From: an uncultured Bacteroidales bacterium
Lineage (GTDB): Bacteria > Bacteroidota > Bacteroidia > Bacteroidales > Bacteroidaceae
DNA length: 64,000 nt
NCBI GenBank assembly: GCA_902798615.1
Contig: CADBXL010000006.1
Span: forward strand, 101,979-165,978
Reading direction: 5' to 3'
The notes beneath the pieces are model-generated. The model was not told where the DNA came from and did no database searches. It was given only the letters and a program-made list of their open reading frames with translations. The position numbers and the translations under genes are program-made. This document shows, one piece after another, positions 35,470-45,555 of the stretch; the first letter of the stretch is position 1; each line of letters begins with the position of its first letter.

Positions 35470-36003
35470 ATGAGAATAAGAAGAGACGCAAAGAAATATG
35501 CAATCATTCCGTCTATCAAAAGATATATAAACTATCATGATATCTTACGTGACTATGAGACAGAAGAACAGATGCCAATGTACTATTATTTAGAGCAATT
35601 GGATTGTCTTGATGATTTCATAGACAAAGAAAGCTATGACACATTCTTTATTAACATGGCTATAATGTATGTCAACCAAGGGATACTTCATGCCATGCAC
35701 AAGCTATCAAATGAAGAATTCAAAAACTACCTAATATATTTTTGCGTGAGATGCGATGATGAGCATCAGAAATTATTTGGTTATCAAGACACACAAGTCT
35801 TTTTCACAAGGAAAAAGTCAACAATAATAACCGAAGACTATTTAGGAAAACCTATCGCCTTAGAAGATACTGAGATTTACGATAAGGTAAAAGATATTAT
35901 AGGAATTAACGACTTCGCTTATTACAAGAACACCTTCAAATACAATGATGAAGTTCTTACTTGGTATAACTTTATCCCCAAATGCTTTCTTGAAACGAAG
36001 TAA
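35470..36003 (+). CDS. Unrecognised acidic protein
   Basis: 177 aa, no signal peptide or membrane helix; rich in Tyr and Asp/Glu. The helical look (MPMYYYLEQLDCLDDFID, INMAIMYVNQGILHAMHKL) and A/T-rich codon use unlike the neighbours resemble small immunity-type or accessory proteins, but there is no toxin next to it. It ends at a strong terminator. Confidence 0.6.
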   Translation: MRIRRDAKKYAIIPSIKRYINYHDILRDYETEEQMPMYYYLEQLDCLDDFIDKESYDTFFINMAIMYVNQGILHAMHKLSNEEFKNYLIYFCVRCDDEHQKLFGYQDTQVFFTRKKSTIITEDYLGKPIALEDTEIYDKVKDIIGINDFAYYKNTFKYNDEVLTWYNFIPKCFLETK

Positions 36004-36005
36004 AT

Positions 36006-36042
36006 AAAAATAGCCAGAGGACAATTCCTTTGGCTATTTTTA
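36006..36042 (+). terminator. Rho-independent terminator
   Basis: The 15-bp stem AAAAATAGCCAGAGG / CCTTTGGCTATTTTT with a 6-base loop ends in T residues. It lies immediately after the gene at 35470. Confidence 0.8.
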
Positions 36043-36099
36043 TATTATGCATCATAAAAAACACAAATATAATTCCGTAATAATTCCTAACCAACGCCC

Positions 36100-36235
36100 T
36101 TCTTCCTTCGATGATAATACCATTATAATACCATTATATTACCATAATAATACCATAATATTACCATTAAATATGGTATTTTAATGGTATCTTTATGGTA
36201 TCTTAATGGTTTTTATATGGTATTTACTTACCACC
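36100..36235. repeat. TACCATTA-word palindrome
   Basis: Runs of taccattata/taccataata words are followed by inverse aatggtat words around 36170-36182; nearly identical to 26225-26345. The rest of the gap to 36460 contains a TAATTTTG box at 36362-36369 that probably belongs to the next gene's promoter. Confidence 0.7.
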
Positions 36236-36460
36236 AAGAACGAACTATTCTTGGAATTTCAGGCAAGTTACTTTTCCACCCTCAAAAAGTTAAAGAAAAC
36301 AAAATCAAGCCTTATTTCGCATTTTTTTGATTATTCATTCTTTTTTCTACACTATATTTAGTAATTTTGCACGGAATTGGGTAATCAGGAATTAACAAAC
36401 CCTACTAACCCCATCACAGGGGAACTTAAAATTACAAATATAAAAAAAATCAATCAATAA

Positions 36461-39400
36461 ATGAAACAGTACAGACTGATAGACAACGTACTTGGCTGGG
36501 TAACATTCCTAATTGCAGCCTTTGTATATTGCTCTACCATTGAACCTACAGCCTCATTCTGGGACTGTCCTGAATTTATCACTACCGGCTATAAGCTCGA
36601 AGTTGGTCACCCACCTGGCGCACCATTCTTTATGCTCACAGCCAACCTATTCACCCAATTTGTTAGCGATCCTTCAGACGTGGCACGTATGGTAAACACC
36701 ATGAGTGCTCTATTGTCGGCTACGTGTATCTTGTTCCTTTTCTGGACGATAACGCACCTTGTACGCCGTCTGCTCATAGACAACTGGGATGAACTCACAA
36801 CATCAAAGACAATCGCCATAGAGGCTTCAGGCCTTGTTGGTGCATTAATCTATACATTCTCTGATACATTCTGGTTCTCTGCCGTTGAAGGCGAGGTTTA
36901 TGCCTATTCAAGTGCCTTTACAGCAGTTGTATTCTGGATGATTCTGAAATGGGAGGATAATGCCGATGCCCCTCACTCAGACCGTTGGCTGGTGCTTATC
37001 ACCTATATGACTGGTCTGTCAATAGGCGTTCACCTCTTGAATTTGCTTTGTATTCCTGCTATCGTACTTGTATATTACTACAAGAGTTATCCAGATGCAG
37101 ACCTCAAGGGCTCACTAATAGCACTTGCAATAAGCGTTGTTATCGTAGCAGCCGTACTCTATGGTGTTGTACCAGGTATCATAACCGTTGGTGGTTGGTT
37201 CGAGTTGTTCTTCGTGAACACCCTCGGAATGCCATTCAACACAGGTGAGATTATCTATATCGCTTTGCTTATAGGCGTTGTGGTATGGGCTATCTACGAG
37301 AGCTATGTTGACAAGAACATCAAGAAGACAAATATCTCATTCCTTCTTGCCGTTGCTATGCTCGGTATTCCATTCTACGGATATGGATGGTCAGCATTCT
37401 TTATCGGCATTATAATCCTTGCCTTGCTCTATGGAGCATTACAACTCAAGAACAAGAAGACAAAGGCATACTACGTAACTTCACGCATCAAGAATACGGC
37501 TCTCTGCTGTATGCTGATGCTGATGATCGGTTACTCTACATACGCCCTTATCGTGGTTCGTTCAAGTGCTAACCCACCAATGGACCAGAACTCACCAGAG
37601 GATATCTTCACTCTCGGTAACTACCTGAGCCGTGATCAGTATGGTGATCGTCCGTTGCTTTATGGTCCTTCATACGCTTCGCAGGTAGCTCTCAAGGTTG
37701 ATGGCGATATGTGCCGTCCACAAATGAAGGAAGGTGCTCCTGTAATACAGCGTGTAGAGAAGAAATCAGCAGACGAGAAGGATTCATACTTCACAGTCCG
37801 TACAAAGGATTCATACATCTATGCGCAGAACATGCTCTTCCCACGTATGTATAGCTCTGACGGTAATCACGTAAAGGCATACGAGGACTGGATGGGTGGC
37901 ATTGAAACCTATCCTATCGAGTATGACCGTTGCGGACAGCTGATGACCGTCAATATGCCTAAAATGATGGAGAACATCCGCTTCTTCCTCTCATACCAAT
38001 GTAACTTCATGTACTGGCGATATTTCATGTGGAACTTCGCCGGTCGTCAGAATGACATTCAGGGACATGGTGAGCTTGAGCACGGAAACTGGATCACGGG
38101 TATTCCATTCATTGATAATGCGATGTATGGCGACCAGAGTCTGCTTCCTGACGAGTTGAAGAACAACAAGGGACACAACGTGTTCTATTGTCTGCCACTT
38201 CTCCTCGGTCTTATCGGATTGTTCTGGCAGGCATACCGCGGAAAGAAGGGTATTCAGCAGTTCTGGGTAGTATTCTTCCTGTTCTTCATGACAGGTCTTG
38301 CTATCGTACTCTATCTTAACCAGACACCTTTGCAGCCTCGTGAGCGTGACTACGCATACGCAGGATCATTCTATGCATTCTCTATCTGGTGCGGTATGGG
38401 TATTGCTGCAATCATCGACCTTATTGCCCGCAAGACAAAGAAGGAAAACGTTGTTCTTGCCGGTTTCATCGGAGGTGCAGGTCTGCTTGTTCCTATCCAG
38501 ATGGCTTCACAGACATGGGACGATCACGATCGTTCAGGTCGCTATTGCTGTCGTGACTTCGGTCAGAACTATCTGAACTCTATGCAGGAAGGCACACATC
38601 CTGTCATCTATACAAATGGTGATAATGATACCTTCCCACTTTGGTATAATCAGGATGTTGAGGGTGTAGGTACAGATGCACGAGTATGTAACCTTTCATA
38701 TCTCCAGACAGACTGGTATATTGACCAGATGATGCGTCCGGCATACGACTCTCCGGCACTCCCTATCACTTGGACACGCCTTGATTACTGCTCAGGCACA
38801 AATGAGTATATCGAGGTTGCCCCAGAACTGAAAGAACAGATAAAGGAGTTCTATGTACAGAATCCAGAGGCTGCCCGCAAGCAGTATGGTGATGATCCGT
38901 TCGACATACATAATGTGATGAAGTACTGGGTTCGTGGAGGTACGGACGATATGCACGTTATTCCAACAGATACCCTCTATCTCACTATTGATGCTAACGC
39001 TGTAAGGAAGAGCGGAATGATGATTCCACGCGACACAGCCGGCAACGAGATTCAGATTCCAGAGAAGATGGCTATCTCACTCAAGGGCAAGCGTGCGCTC
39101 TACAAGAACGACCTCATGATGCTTGAGATGATAAGCAACGCCAACTGGACACGTCCTCTGTACGTTGCCCTAACCGTAGGTGCAGAAAACTTCATGAACC
39201 TCGGCGACAACTTCATTCAGGAAGGTCTTGTGAACCGCATCACTCCATTTGCAACAAACGAGCAGACAAACTTTGATACAGAGAAGACATACAATAATGT
39301 CATGAACAAGTTCAAGTTCGGTGGTCTTGAGAAGAAGGGACTCTATCTTGACGAGACAGTAATGCGTATGTGCTTCACACATCGTCGTCTGTTCGGTATG

Positions 39401-39799
39401 CTCATCACTCACCTCCTTCAGGAGCATAAGGATGAGAAAGCAAAGAAAGTGCTTGCTTACGCAGAGAAGGTTCTGCCTACATATAATGTTCCTATGACAT
39501 ACCTGAGCGGAGGTCTCGACTTCCTCCAGGGCTACTATGCCGTTGGTCAGAAGAAGAAGGCAGAAGAGGTGCTCAACGACATGTGGAAGAACAGCCAGCA
39601 GTATCTCACATGGTATCTTTCACTTAATCAAAACCGCTTCAACCAGTCTCAGCGTGAATGTATGCTCCACTTCTATACAATGCAACGCATACTTGAGATA
39701 ACATCCAAATATGACGAGGCTTTAACAAAGAAGAAGGATAATGAACTCAAGAGTCTCATGACTATCTTCCATGGTCGTGGCGGTAACTTCGGTGAATAA
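36461..39799 (+). CDS. DUF2723 membrane protein (GT117-type glycosyltransferase family)
   Basis: 1112 aa. The N-terminal DUF2723 domain has the characteristic YCSTIEPTASFWDCPEFI and KLEVGHPPGAPFF stretches and about a dozen membrane helices up to about residue 680. A soluble C-terminal region with TPR-like helices follows. The family resembles protein O-mannosyltransferases and has been linked to glycosyl transfer in Bacteroidetes, where O-glycosylation of exported proteins is common. The acidic pair expected near the first loop is present (DCPEF). The stop overlaps the deacetylase start by one base. Confidence 0.88.
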   Translation: MKQYRLIDNVLGWVTFLIAAFVYCSTIEPTASFWDCPEFITTGYKLEVGHPPGAPFFMLTANLFTQFVSDPSDVARMVNTMSALLSATCILFLFWTITHLVRRLLIDNWDELTTSKTIAIEASGLVGALIYTFSDTFWFSAVEGEVYAYSSAFTAVVFWMILKWEDNADAPHSDRWLVLITYMTGLSIGVHLLNLLCIPAIVLVYYYKSYPDADLKGSLIALAISVVIVAAVLYGVVPGIITVGGWFELFFVNTLGMPFNTGEIIYIALLIGVVVWAIYESYVDKNIKKTNISFLLAVAMLGIPFYGYGWSAFFIGIIILALLYGALQLKNKKTKAYYVTSRIKNTALCCMLMLMIGYSTYALIVVRSSANPPMDQNSPEDIFTLGNYLSRDQYGDRPLLYGPSYASQVALKVDGDMCRPQMKEGAPVIQRVEKKSADEKDSYFTVRTKDSYIYAQNMLFPRMYSSDGNHVKAYEDWMGGIETYPIEYDRCGQLMTVNMPKMMENIRFFLSYQCNFMYWRYFMWNFAGRQNDIQGHGELEHGNWITGIPFIDNAMYGDQSLLPDELKNNKGHNVFYCLPLLLGLIGLFWQAYRGKKGIQQFWVVFFLFFMTGLAIVLYLNQTPLQPRERDYAYAGSFYAFSIWCGMGIAAIIDLIARKTKKENVVLAGFIGGAGLLVPIQMASQTWDDHDRSGRYCCRDFGQNYLNSMQEGTHPVIYTNGDNDTFPLWYNQDVEGVGTDARVCNLSYLQTDWYIDQMMRPAYDSPALPITWTRLDYCSGTNEYIEVAPELKEQIKEFYVQNPEAARKQYGDDPFDIHNVMKYWVRGGTDDMHVIPTDTLYLTIDANAVRKSGMMIPRDTAGNEIQIPEKMAISLKGKRALYKNDLMMLEMISNANWTRPLYVALTVGAENFMNLGDNFIQEGLVNRITPFATNEQTNFDTEKTYNNVMNKFKFGGLEKKGLYLDETVMRMCFTHRRLFGMLITHLLQEHKDEKAKKVLAYAEKVLPTYNVPMTYLSGGLDFLQGYYAVGQKKKAEEVLNDMWKNSQQYLTWYLSLNQNRFNQSQRECMLHFYTMQRILEITSKYDEALTKKKDNELKSLMTIFHGRGGNFGE

Positions 39800-40410
39800 T
39801 GATAATTGAACAACCTACTATATGGCTCCGTTGGATCTATCCCAAAGCATTTTGGCGAATGGATCCAAGGGAGCATTCGGTTTATCTCACCTTTGACGAT
39901 GGACCTATTCCGGAAGCGACCCCCTTTATCCTTGACACTTTGGCAAAGTATGGGATAAAGGCAACTTTCTTTATGGTAGGTGACAATGTTCGTAAGTACC
40001 CTCATCTCTTTGAACGTATAAAGGCTGAGGGACATCAGGTTGGAAATCACACATACAACCACATGGGCAGCATAAGGCATACCCTTAGAACGTATGTGAA
40101 GAACACCAACAAGGCAAACGAACTTATCCACTCTAAGTATTTCCGTCCGCCACATGGCTGGATGAGACCCGCAGCTTATATATGGCTTAAACGCAAATAC
40201 AAAGTTGTGATGTGGGATGTCGTGACACGCGACTATTCAAGGCTTCTTACAGCCGAGGATGTGGTCAACAATATCAAGACATATACCCGCAATGGTTCAA
40301 TCATAACCTTCCATGATTCTCTGAAGAGTATTGATAAACTACAGACCGCTCTTCCAGAATCCTTGGAATGGCTTATATCACAGGGCTATCAATTCAAGAC
40401 TTTCAAATAA
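39799..40410 (+). CDS. Polysaccharide deacetylase (NodB domain, CE4)
   Basis: 203 aa, without signal peptide. Motif 1 is VYLTFDDGPIPEATPF (catalytic and metal Asp pair), motif 2 GNHTYNHMG (metal His pair), motif 3 FRPPHGW, and later WDVVTRDY and IITFHDS. It removes N-acetyl groups from cell-wall or exopolysaccharide sugars; the lack of an export signal points to a cytoplasmic or peripheral role. It overlaps both neighbours by one base (TAATGA), so the three genes form an operon. Confidence 0.9.
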   Translation: MIIEQPTIWLRWIYPKAFWRMDPREHSVYLTFDDGPIPEATPFILDTLAKYGIKATFFMVGDNVRKYPHLFERIKAEGHQVGNHTYNHMGSIRHTLRTYVKNTNKANELIHSKYFRPPHGWMRPAAYIWLKRKYKVVMWDVVTRDYSRLLTAEDVVNNIKTYTRNGSIITFHDSLKSIDKLQTALPESLEWLISQGYQFKTFK

Positions 40411-41120
40411 TGAACTCACCAAGAATAATACCAGCAATAGTCAGGGCTTTCTTCTCTTCATTCGTAGAAGGCATAGTAGAAGGAAGTCTGCCTGAAGCCA
40501 ATGGTCCGCAGAGCGTAGAGCCAAAGCAGATGAAGCAGCTATTGCTCGACCATTATGAGGAAATGGCTCAGTTCCTATATGAAAGTGTCTTTGATGCTAT
40601 TGCAATAGTGAACTATCCGTCGCACGAGCAGTTGGAGCAGCGTCTTCGTGAAGCCGATCCTGCATCGCTCAACGCCATGTCTTTAATGCAACATGCCTGT
40701 CGTACGGATAAGCTCTTCAACCTAATGGCTGACGAATATCGCAGAAATTTCTACGCAGTACTGCAAGGCCATGTGATGAGCATTGAGGAATATTTCGAGG
40801 TGATAAATGAGGATATGGCACCACTTGAGGCTGGTAAGGTAACACCCGAAACTGCTATCCAAGCATTAGTAATAGCCGTGATAAGAGGATACCAATCCGG
40901 AAGAAAAGCAGTTAAGGCACATACGAAGGCAGCAAATGTGGTTTGCATTTACAGACTTCTGGCTGATAATATGCAGACTTTGCTTCACAACTCGCCTGTA
41001 AATACACCTGACGACATAGACCTCAATGAACTCTTCCTTGCTGTTTGCAAGACACCAGAGAACATGAATACTATGCTCGAAAATATGCAAAGGGTAATGC
41101 AATCAGTAGCTGAAGAATAA
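40410..41120 (+). CDS. Helical protein of unknown function in the DUF2723 operon
   Basis: 236 aa from ATG 40410, overlapping the deacetylase stop. Starts MNSPRIIPAIVRAFFSSFVEG and is almost wholly helical, with no membrane segment or catalytic motif. The sequence AIQALVIAVIRGYQSGRKAVKAHTKAANVV suggests a packed helical bundle. I do not recognise a family. Cotranscription suggests a role linked to glycan modification. Confidence 0.6.
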   Translation: MNSPRIIPAIVRAFFSSFVEGIVEGSLPEANGPQSVEPKQMKQLLLDHYEEMAQFLYESVFDAIAIVNYPSHEQLEQRLREADPASLNAMSLMQHACRTDKLFNLMADEYRRNFYAVLQGHVMSIEEYFEVINEDMAPLEAGKVTPETAIQALVIAVIRGYQSGRKAVKAHTKAANVVCIYRLLADNMQTLLHNSPVNTPDDIDLNELFLAVCKTPENMNTMLENMQRVMQSVAEE

Positions 41121-41159
41121 TTTTTTCGATTATTTCAATAGATTATCGGAAAAAATTAT

Positions 41160-41167
41160 TACCTTTG
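41160..41167 (+). promoter_or_regulatory. -7 box of the structured RNA
   Basis: TACCTTTG, followed about 20 bases later by the closing stem of the RNA candidate. A proper TTTG -33 box is not obvious; TTTC near 41134 is the closest. Confidence 0.45.
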
Positions 41168-41173
41168 CATCCA

Positions 41174-41383
41174 AACAGAAATATTAGGTCGCATCGGTTC
41201 GATAGGGATACTCATCAAATAATTCTGAAAACCGAGATAGCTTCTTTTGTCAATGGCGGGCCATTACTCCTGATGGCATAAACACTTCGGGTGACATCAC
41301 ATCAGGTACAAAGACGGGGAGTCCTCAAATCCTTTTTAAACGGAGTTTTCATCACATCATCGATGCGACCACTTTTTTTCAAA
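41174..41383 (+). ncRNA. Structured small RNA candidate, 6S-like size and shape
   Basis: A ~183-base segment is closed by a perfect 10-bp stem GGTCGCATCG (41189) / CGATGCGACC (about 41362) directly followed by a T run, so it looks like a free-standing transcript with intrinsic end. Inside, AGGGAT-ACTC can pair with GAGT...ATCCTT further 3', and CCTGATG with CATCAGG, giving a long hairpin with internal bubbles. No open frame. Length and overall form resemble 6S RNA, but I cannot confirm that family from the sequence alone. Confidence 0.5.
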
Positions 41384-41598
41384 AAATGGAAAATGAATAA
41401 TGAAAAATTATAAAATACGAGATAGTATTTTAGTGAATAGTGAATAACGAATAGATAATAATACTTAATACTGGCTAACACCCTTGTGTGAACCTCGTTC
41501 TGGTGGCTACCAGTATTAGATATTTTTCACTTTTCACTATTAACTATTCACTTATAAACGTAAACTGTATTTTTCATTTTTTTATTTTTCATTTAAAC
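41384..41598. repeat. A/T-rich palindrome with a GC-richer hairpin, menD leader
   Basis: gaaaaatgg/gtgaatagtgaat words on the left are mirrored by actattcac/catttttcatt words on the right. At the centre, TAATACTGG (41467) pairs with CCAGTATTA (41510) around a 34-base loop with further small pairings (ACACCCTTGTGT). Confidence 0.55.
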
Positions 41599-41599
41599 G

Positions 41600-43231
41600 A
41601 TGTTCTCATCCAAGGAAAATATCAACATACTAACCTCGCTGCTTATCGACTACGGTGTCGAGCACATTGTTGTGTGCCCAGGCAGTCGTAACGCTCCTAT
41701 CGTACATAATTTCAACGAATCACCCAATTTCATCTGTCATCCTGTGACCGATGAACGTTCTGCAGCTTTCGTTGCTTTAGGAATAGCAAATCAGACGGGC
41801 GAAATGGTTGCTGTATGTGTAACTTCCGGATCTGCCCTACTCAACACCCTCCCAGGTGCAGCCGAGGCTTCTTATCAAAATCGTGGGATTATTGTCATTT
41901 CTGCCGACAGGCCTCAGGCTTGGATAGGTCAGCTTGACGGACAAACTATGCCACAGCCAAATGCATTAGGTTCTTTCGTTGAGAAAAGTGTGAATTTGCC
42001 AGAATGTAAAGACGAGGTGGAAAGATGGCAATGCCGCCGACTTGTTTGCGAGGCTATTCTCACGTTGATGACGACAAAGAGATCTGTGCATATCAACGTA
42101 CCTATAACCGAACCACTCTTTGATTTCACGACAAAGGAACTTCCTGAACTTCAGGGTATATTTCCTCTTCGTTGGTCCGATGAAACCGAGAGAAATTACT
42201 TTCTTGATATGCTTTCACGCTCACAACGCCCTATGATTGTCATAGGACAGAGCCAACGTTTCGAGATACCAAACAACGCTATATCAAAGCTTCGTCAAGG
42301 TATAACAATTCTTGCAGAACCTCTATCTTCCGACGATCCTTCGCCAAGTCTTGACGACACATTTGTTAAGATAGGCTCTAACACGGAAGAATATAAGCCC
42401 GATTTCCTCTTATATATAGGTAGCACAACTATCAGCAAGCGTCTGCGACAGTTCATGCGAACTCTTAACGACTGCACTATAGTGATGCTCAACGAGCAAA
42501 TGCAGATAGAGGATATTACGCAACATGCCAGTTACATTCTCCAAGGCTCAGCCACAACCGTTCTTGAGGATTTATCCTCAATCCTCCAATTAGAGAAGAA
42601 TGCATTCGGCATGAACTGGGACAGCCTTCTCTCTTCCGTTAGGGAAGATGCGAAAAAACAGCCTGTCAAGATTACGGAGCAAGCCGTACAGGAACTGGAG
42701 AAACACATGACGAAAGAGTCAGATGTGTACTATGCCAACTCAACCGCCATACGTCTTGCTGCACGTCATGCCAATCATTTCGTATTCTGTAACAGAGGCC
42801 TCAACGGAATAGAGGGTTCGCTCTCTACAGCCGTAGGAGCCTCTCTCGTAAGCGAAGGAAATGTGTATTGCGTTATAGGAGACCTCAGCTTCTTCTATGA
42901 TCAGAATGCTCTTTGGAACATGCATCTGAAACCAAATCTCCGCATACTTCTCCTTAACAATGGAGGTGGCGAGATTTTCAAACAACTACCCGGACTTGAG
43001 AAATCACCAGCACGTGATGAATACGTAATGGCATCACACCACACAACTGCCGTAGGCGCCTGTCACCAATATGGAATTTCAAGAAAGGCCGTCAGCAAGG
43101 CAGAGGACATCAGTAACGCTATTGATTGGCTGACGGAAGAAGGTGGAAATGCGCCAAGGCTATTAGAGGTGGCCTCTCCCCCCGCCCTCCCCCGTAGGGA
43201 GGGAGCCTGCCCCCCAAAAAACAACAATTGA
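41600..43231 (+). CDS. menD: SEPHCHC synthase (menaquinone biosynthesis)
   Basis: 543 aa, ThDP-dependent enzyme that condenses isochorismate with 2-oxoglutarate. N-terminal PYR domain with HIVVCPGSRNAPIV and VTDERSAAFVALG (catalytic Glu), then VTSGSALLNTLPGAAEA; C-terminal PP domain with NRGLNGIEGSLSTAVGA and GDLSFFYDQNAL. The last ~20 residues (VASPPALPRREGACPP) are R1 repeat; the peptide VASPPAL also ends the nucleotidyltransferase at 25070. First gene of a men cluster with menB, menC and menE; menF and menH are not in the window. Confidence 0.95.
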   Translation: MFSSKENINILTSLLIDYGVEHIVVCPGSRNAPIVHNFNESPNFICHPVTDERSAAFVALGIANQTGEMVAVCVTSGSALLNTLPGAAEASYQNRGIIVISADRPQAWIGQLDGQTMPQPNALGSFVEKSVNLPECKDEVERWQCRRLVCEAILTLMTTKRSVHINVPITEPLFDFTTKELPELQGIFPLRWSDETERNYFLDMLSRSQRPMIVIGQSQRFEIPNNAISKLRQGITILAEPLSSDDPSPSLDDTFVKIGSNTEEYKPDFLLYIGSTTISKRLRQFMRTLNDCTIVMLNEQMQIEDITQHASYILQGSATTVLEDLSSILQLEKNAFGMNWDSLLSSVREDAKKQPVKITEQAVQELEKHMTKESDVYYANSTAIRLAARHANHFVFCNRGLNGIEGSLSTAVGASLVSEGNVYCVIGDLSFFYDQNALWNMHLKPNLRILLLNNGGGEIFKQLPGLEKSPARDEYVMASHHTTAVGACHQYGISRKAVSKAEDISNAIDWLTEEGGNAPRLLEVASPPALPRREGACPPKNNN

Positions 43232-43328
43232 ATAATAAACATGCCATCGCCTTCCAGCTCCCTCCCTACGGAGGGAAGTCCGATGTTGATAACATCGGAG
43301 TATGTGCAAAGCGGGGGGAGAGGCCGTA
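43168..43328. repeat. R1 element joining menD and menB
   Basis: Left arm 43171-43206 starts ggcctctccccccgccc; right arm 43249-43324 is an inverse ending ggggggagaggcc, with an inner palindrome (gatgttgataacatc) also present at 462-478. The left arm forms the MenD C terminus. The right arm is open in frame with MenB and encodes [11 protein letters not shown]. Confidence 0.88.
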
Positions 43329-43342
43329 AAAAATATAAATAT

Positions 43343-44191
43343 ATGAACTGGACAATCCTACACCCTTTCAAGGAAATAATCCTTGAATATGCAGAGGGCA
43401 TAGCAAAGATATCAATCAACCGCCCTCGCTATCGTAACGCTTTCACGCCACTCACAACAAAGGAATTATCTGAGGCATTCGCAATATGTCGCGAGAACCG
43501 AGATATCAGAGTTGTTCTCCTCACAGGTGCCGAGACACCTCGCAAGGAAGGACAGACAGACGAGGAATATCTTCGTCAGCAGGCATTCTGTGCAGGAGGA
43601 GATATGAACGTGAAAGGTCGTGGCGGCTATGTGGATGATGAGGGAGTACCACGTCTAAGCGTGCTCGATGTGCAGATGCAGATTCGTCGTTTGCCAAAAC
43701 CTGTAATAGCTATGGTAAACGGATTCGCGGTCGGCGGTGGTCATGTGCTCCATCTCGTATGCGATCTGACAATAGCTGCCGAGAATGCAAAATTCGGGCA
43801 GACAGGTCCGAAGGTAGGAAGCTTCGATGCAGGTTTCGGAAGCTCATACCTCGCACGTATCGTAGGACAGAAAAAAGCACGTGAGATATGGTTCATGTGC
43901 CGTCTATATACAGCCAAGGAGGCAGAGGAAATGGGCATGGTGAACAAGGTTGTGCCTTACGATCAGCTTGAGGAAGAATGTATCTCATGGGCAAAAACCA
44001 TGATGGAACGCTCTCCTATGGCTCTCCGTATGATAAAGGCAGGCCTTAATGCTGAGCTTGACGGACAGGCTGGTATTCAACAACTTGCAGGTGATGCAAC
44101 CTTGCTCTATTACTTTATGGATGAGGCTCAGGAAGGTGGTCGCGCATTCCTTGAGAAGCGCAAGCCTAACTGGGGAAAACCATTGCCATAG
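43343..44191 (+). CDS. menB: 1,4-dihydroxy-2-naphthoyl-CoA synthase
   Basis: 282 aa from ATG 43343 ([19 protein letters not shown]). The frame is open to 43241 through the R1 repeat; a 34-residue repeat-encoded extension is possible if translation begins there. Crotonase fold with the oxyanion loop [15 protein letters not shown] and the MenB-type [18 protein letters not shown] region. Closes the second ring of menaquinone from succinylbenzoyl-CoA. Confidence 0.95.
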   Translation: MNWTILHPFKEIILEYAEGIAKISINRPRYRNAFTPLTTKELSEAFAICRENRDIRVVLLTGAETPRKEGQTDEEYLRQQAFCAGGDMNVKGRGGYVDDEGVPRLSVLDVQMQIRRLPKPVIAMVNGFAVGGGHVLHLVCDLTIAAENAKFGQTGPKVGSFDAGFGSSYLARIVGQKKAREIWFMCRLYTAKEAEEMGMVNKVVPYDQLEEECISWAKTMMERSPMALRMIKAGLNAELDGQAGIQQLAGDATLLYYFMDEAQEGGRAFLEKRKPNWGKPLP

Positions 44192-44224
44192 GCAATTGAG
44201 GGCCATTCAACTTTCGCAAATTTC

Positions 44225-44362
44225 AACATGCTCAATGAAGAGTGAAAAGTGAAGAATGAAAAATTTGAATTACCTTTTATTGCGAAAGGTCAATTAACGA
44301 TTTTGAGCTGCAATACAAACTTAAATTCTTCACTCTTCACTTTTCACTATTCACTTGAAGTT
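44225..44362. repeat. Palindromic spacer (agtgaaaagtgaag words)
   Basis: aagagtgaaaagtgaagaatg on the left is mirrored by cttcactcttcacttttcac on the right, with gcgaaag/ctttcgc pairs further in. Confidence 0.7.
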
Positions 44363-44392
44363 GAGTAAACGAAACTTCAGTAAAATATACCT

Positions 44393-45406
44393 ATGGAGTT
44401 AAGCATTACAAAAGAAACACTTCATTTCAAGAAACCGGCACGTACATCTCGTGGAGAATATTCTCTTCACGAGATGTACTTAATTACGCTCACAGATAAA
44501 GCGACAGGGAAGAAAGGCACAGGCGAGCTTGCTCCACTACCCGACCTCTCATGCGACAGAAATGCATATCCCGATATCTCTGAAGTAAAACGACTAGCAG
44601 AAAAAGCCATTCCATCGGTACTCAATGGCACTTGGCCTGACGATCTGATTTCTTATCCCGCCCTCCGTTTTGCCCTTGAATCAGCAGTTGCAGAGGCAAG
44701 AGGTGAATTTCCAATTGTCAAAGACAAAGTATCAATACCTATCAACGGACTTGTCTGGATGTCTTCTTTCGAGGATATGCTTGAACAGGTAAAGGTAAAG
44801 ATGGCGATTGGCTTTCGCTGCATCAAACTCAAGATTGGTGCTATCGACTGGCAGAAAGAGATAGAATTGATACGTTATGTTCGCTCTTGTTTCCCAAAGG
44901 AAGAGCTGCAACTACGTGTTGATGCCAATGGGGCATTCTCTCCCGAATGGGCTATGAACAGGCTCAACGAACTGGCAAAATATGATATTCATTCCATAGA
45001 GCAGCCTATCCGTCAGGGACAATGGGACGAAATGGCACAACTTTGCAAGGAATCCCCTCTTGCCATTGCACTTGATGAGGAAATGATAGGAGTAAACAAT
45101 CCTAAGGAAAAAGCAAGACTTCTTGATGCTATCCATCCGCAATACATAGTATTGAAACCTACAATGCACGGAGGAATTTCAGGCACTCGTGAATGGATAG
45201 AACTTGCCAATAAGCGTGGCATTAACTCTTGGATCACCTCTGCCCTTGAGAGCAATATCGGACTTCGTTCCATCGCTCTCTTAGCCGAATCTATATACGG
45301 TCCTAACATCACATTCCCGCAAGGGTTAGGCACAGGACAACTATTCACAGATAACATAGAGAACCAAGTTCAAATTGAAGACGCTAATTTGATCGTTAAA
45401 AAATAA
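44393..45406 (+). CDS. menC: o-Succinylbenzoate synthase
   Basis: 337 aa, enolase superfamily. An N-terminal capping domain is followed by a barrel with the catalytic Lys in CIKLKIG, metal ligands in RVDANGAF, SIEQPI and ALDEEM, and the second Lys in YIVLKPTMHGG. Dehydrates SHCHC to o-succinylbenzoate. Third gene in the men cluster. Confidence 0.93.
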   Translation: MELSITKETLHFKKPARTSRGEYSLHEMYLITLTDKATGKKGTGELAPLPDLSCDRNAYPDISEVKRLAEKAIPSVLNGTWPDDLISYPALRFALESAVAEARGEFPIVKDKVSIPINGLVWMSSFEDMLEQVKVKMAIGFRCIKLKIGAIDWQKEIELIRYVRSCFPKEELQLRVDANGAFSPEWAMNRLNELAKYDIHSIEQPIRQGQWDEMAQLCKESPLAIALDEEMIGVNNPKEKARLLDAIHPQYIVLKPTMHGGISGTREWIELANKRGINSWITSALESNIGLRSIALLAESIYGPNITFPQGLGTGQLFTDNIENQVQIEDANLIVKK

Positions 45407-45505
45407 GGGAAACAGATTTATCTGATTTATCTGAATATAATTGCACAAATAATACTGCGCCAGCTATCAGATAAATCAGATAAATCCGTTTCCATTTTTC
45501 ATCGA
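45407..45505. repeat. Palindrome with GGAAACNGATTTATCTGAT arms
   Basis: The arms at 45412-45432 and about 45471-45493 are inverse copies; the core holds tactgcgccagctatc. It is the reverse-oriented copy of 26045-26148. Confidence 0.75.
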
Positions 45506-45555
45506 ATTAACGCAAAACAGGTAATTCGTAATTAGTAATTCGTAATTCTCAAAAA

